8,431 nt of DNA from Rickettsiales bacterium (lineage in GTDB: Bacteria > Pseudomonadota > Alphaproteobacteria > Pelagibacterales > Pelagibacteraceae). Where the stretch lies: NCBI GenBank assembly GCA_005801485.1, contig SYDM01000048.1, forward strand, positions 1-8,431, in the 5' to 3' direction. The notes under the pieces are model-generated. The model did no database searches. It saw only the letters and a program-made list of their open reading frames with translations, and had not been told where the DNA came from. Both the position numbers and the translations under genes were made by a program. Below are positions 7,443 to 8,431 of this stretch, one piece after another (positions within the stretch are counted from its first letter, which is position 1; every line of letters starts with the position of its first letter).

Positions 7443-8431
7443 ATGAGTAAAGATAATTCAAAATATTTGATAGAAGGTAAAACTGCAAAATGGGAAGTAG
7501 TTATTGGACTTGAAGTTCATGCACAAGTATCCTCAAATTCAAAATTATTTTCAGGTTCCTCGACTAAATTTGGTGCTGAACCAAATACACAAGTAAGTTT
7601 AATAGATTCTGCTTTTCCAGGTATGTTACCAGTTATTAATGAATTTTGTATTCACCAAGCAATAAAAACAGGTTTAGGATTAAATGCTAAAATTAATTCT
7701 TACTCTGTTTTTGATAGAAAAAACTATTTTTATGCAGATCTACCTCAAGGTTATCAAATATCTCAATATAAAAATCCAATTGTGGGAGAAGGTGAGGTCA
7801 ATCTTGATTTATTATTTGGTAGCAAAAAAATTGGTATCGAAAGACTTCATCTAGAACAAGACGCAGGAAAAAGTATTCATGATTTAGATCCAAGCAATAC
7901 ATTTGTTGATCTTAATCGTTCTGGAGTTGCTTTAATGGAAATAGTTAGTAAACCAGACCTGAGATCTCCTGAGGAAGTAAATGCATATATAAAAAAACTA
8001 CGATCAATAATGAGATATTTGGGGACATGTGATGGCAACATGCAAGAAGGATCTCTTAGAGCCGATGTCAATGTTTCTGTTAGAAAACTAGGTGAAACAA
8101 AATTAGGAACAAGATGCGAAATTAAGAATGTAAACTCCATAAAATTTATGCAAATGGCAGTAGACCATGAAGCCAGAAGACAAGTTACACTCTTAGAGTC
8201 TGGTCAATTTATTCATCAAGAAACCAGACTTTTTGATATAAAAAAAAACGAAACTAGATCAATGCGATCTAAAGAAGATGCTCATGATTATAGATATTTT
8301 CCGGATCCTGATTTATTACCTTTAAATTTAGATGAAAAATTAATTGAAAAAATTGAAAATGAATTACCTGAGTTACCGGATCAAAAAAAAGAAAGGTTTA
8401 TTAAAGATTATTCTTTAAGTCCTTATGAAGC
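7443..8431 (+). CDS. gatB: Asp-tRNA(Asn)/Glu-tRNA(Gln) amidotransferase subunit B (cut by right edge)
   Basis: Subunit that binds the mischarged tRNA, phosphorylates the Glu or Asp side chain with ATP and transfers ammonia delivered from GatA. The open frame runs from an ATG three bases after the gatA stop to the end of the window, giving 329 full codons of an expected ~480-490. The missing part is the rest of the helical and YqeY-like tRNA-binding tail. Visible family motifs are VIGLEVHAQ (20-28), SKLFSG (33-38), [18 protein letters not shown] (91-108), [14 protein letters not shown] (134-147), [20 protein letters not shown] (155-174), [16 protein letters not shown] (197-212), EIKNVNS (226-232) and [10 protein letters not shown] (282-291). 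All the hallmarks of an active GatB cradle domain are present, with no internal break. Confidence 0.97.
   Translation, partial: MSKDNSKYLIEGKTAKWEVVIGLEVHAQVSSNSKLFSGSSTKFGAEPNTQVSLIDSAFPGMLPVINEFCIHQAIKTGLGLNAKINSYSVFDRKNYFYADLPQGYQISQYKNPIVGEGEVNLDLLFGSKKIGIERLHLEQDAGKSIHDLDPSNTFVDLNRSGVALMEIVSKPDLRSPEEVNAYIKKLRSIMRYLGTCDGNMQEGSLRADVNVSVRKLGETKLGTRCEIKNVNSIKFMQMAVDHEARRQVTLLESGQFIHQETRLFDIKKNETRSMRSKEDAHDYRYFPDPDLLPLNLDEKLIEKIENELPELPDQKKERFIKDYSLSPYE

Noticed and set aside
7877..8140. 87-codon minus-strand frame inside gatB
   Set aside because: Antisense to strongly conserved gatB motifs; the real gene is the plus-strand frame that runs off the window.

Overview
The window is a compact, very AT-rich stretch of bacterial core genome. 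The base composition, near-absent intergenic DNA, weak or missing Shine-Dalgarno sequences and gene order ruvX-pyrB-pyrC-plsY-topA beside gatCAB point to an alphaproteobacterium. A streamlined SAR11/Pelagibacterales-like marine lineage is my best guess, from recall and not from any search. No mobile element, CRISPR array, rRNA, tRNA or phage gene is visible.

Layout: two divergent gene clusters meet at a 52-bp spacer (5639-5690). The minus-strand cluster reads leftwards as ruvX (Holliday-junction resolvase/RNA-processing fold), pyrB (aspartate carbamoyltransferase), pyrC (dihydroorotase homologue that has lost its HxH metal ligands), plsY (acyl-phosphate:glycerol-3-phosphate acyltransferase) and topA (DNA topoisomerase I, running off the left edge). 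The plus-strand cluster is gatC, gatA and gatB, the three subunits of the tRNA-dependent amidotransferase, with gatB cut by the right edge. Junctions are extremely tight: TAAATG at pyrB/pyrC and at gatC/gatA, a one-base TAGTG overlap at pyrC/plsY, and three bases at gatA/gatB.

Together the genes cover pyrimidine synthesis (PyrB with a PyrC-like partner), phospholipid initiation (PlsY), DNA topology and repair (TopA, RuvX), and Gln-tRNA/Asn-tRNA formation (GatCAB). They are linked by conserved neighbourhood and not by a common pathway.

The main oddity is in topA. The reading frame breaks at an uninterrupted 14-A tract (T on the plus strand, 176-189). The expected C-terminal topoisomerase repeat continues in the -1 frame to the window edge. 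One missing A would explain it, either as a sequencing or assembly error, a real mutation, or a site corrected by polymerase slippage. Secondary points are the lost metal ligands in PyrC and the absence of dprA between plsY and topA, where many alphaproteobacteria carry it. I found no convincing undescribed system here; this is mostly ordinary housekeeping DNA.
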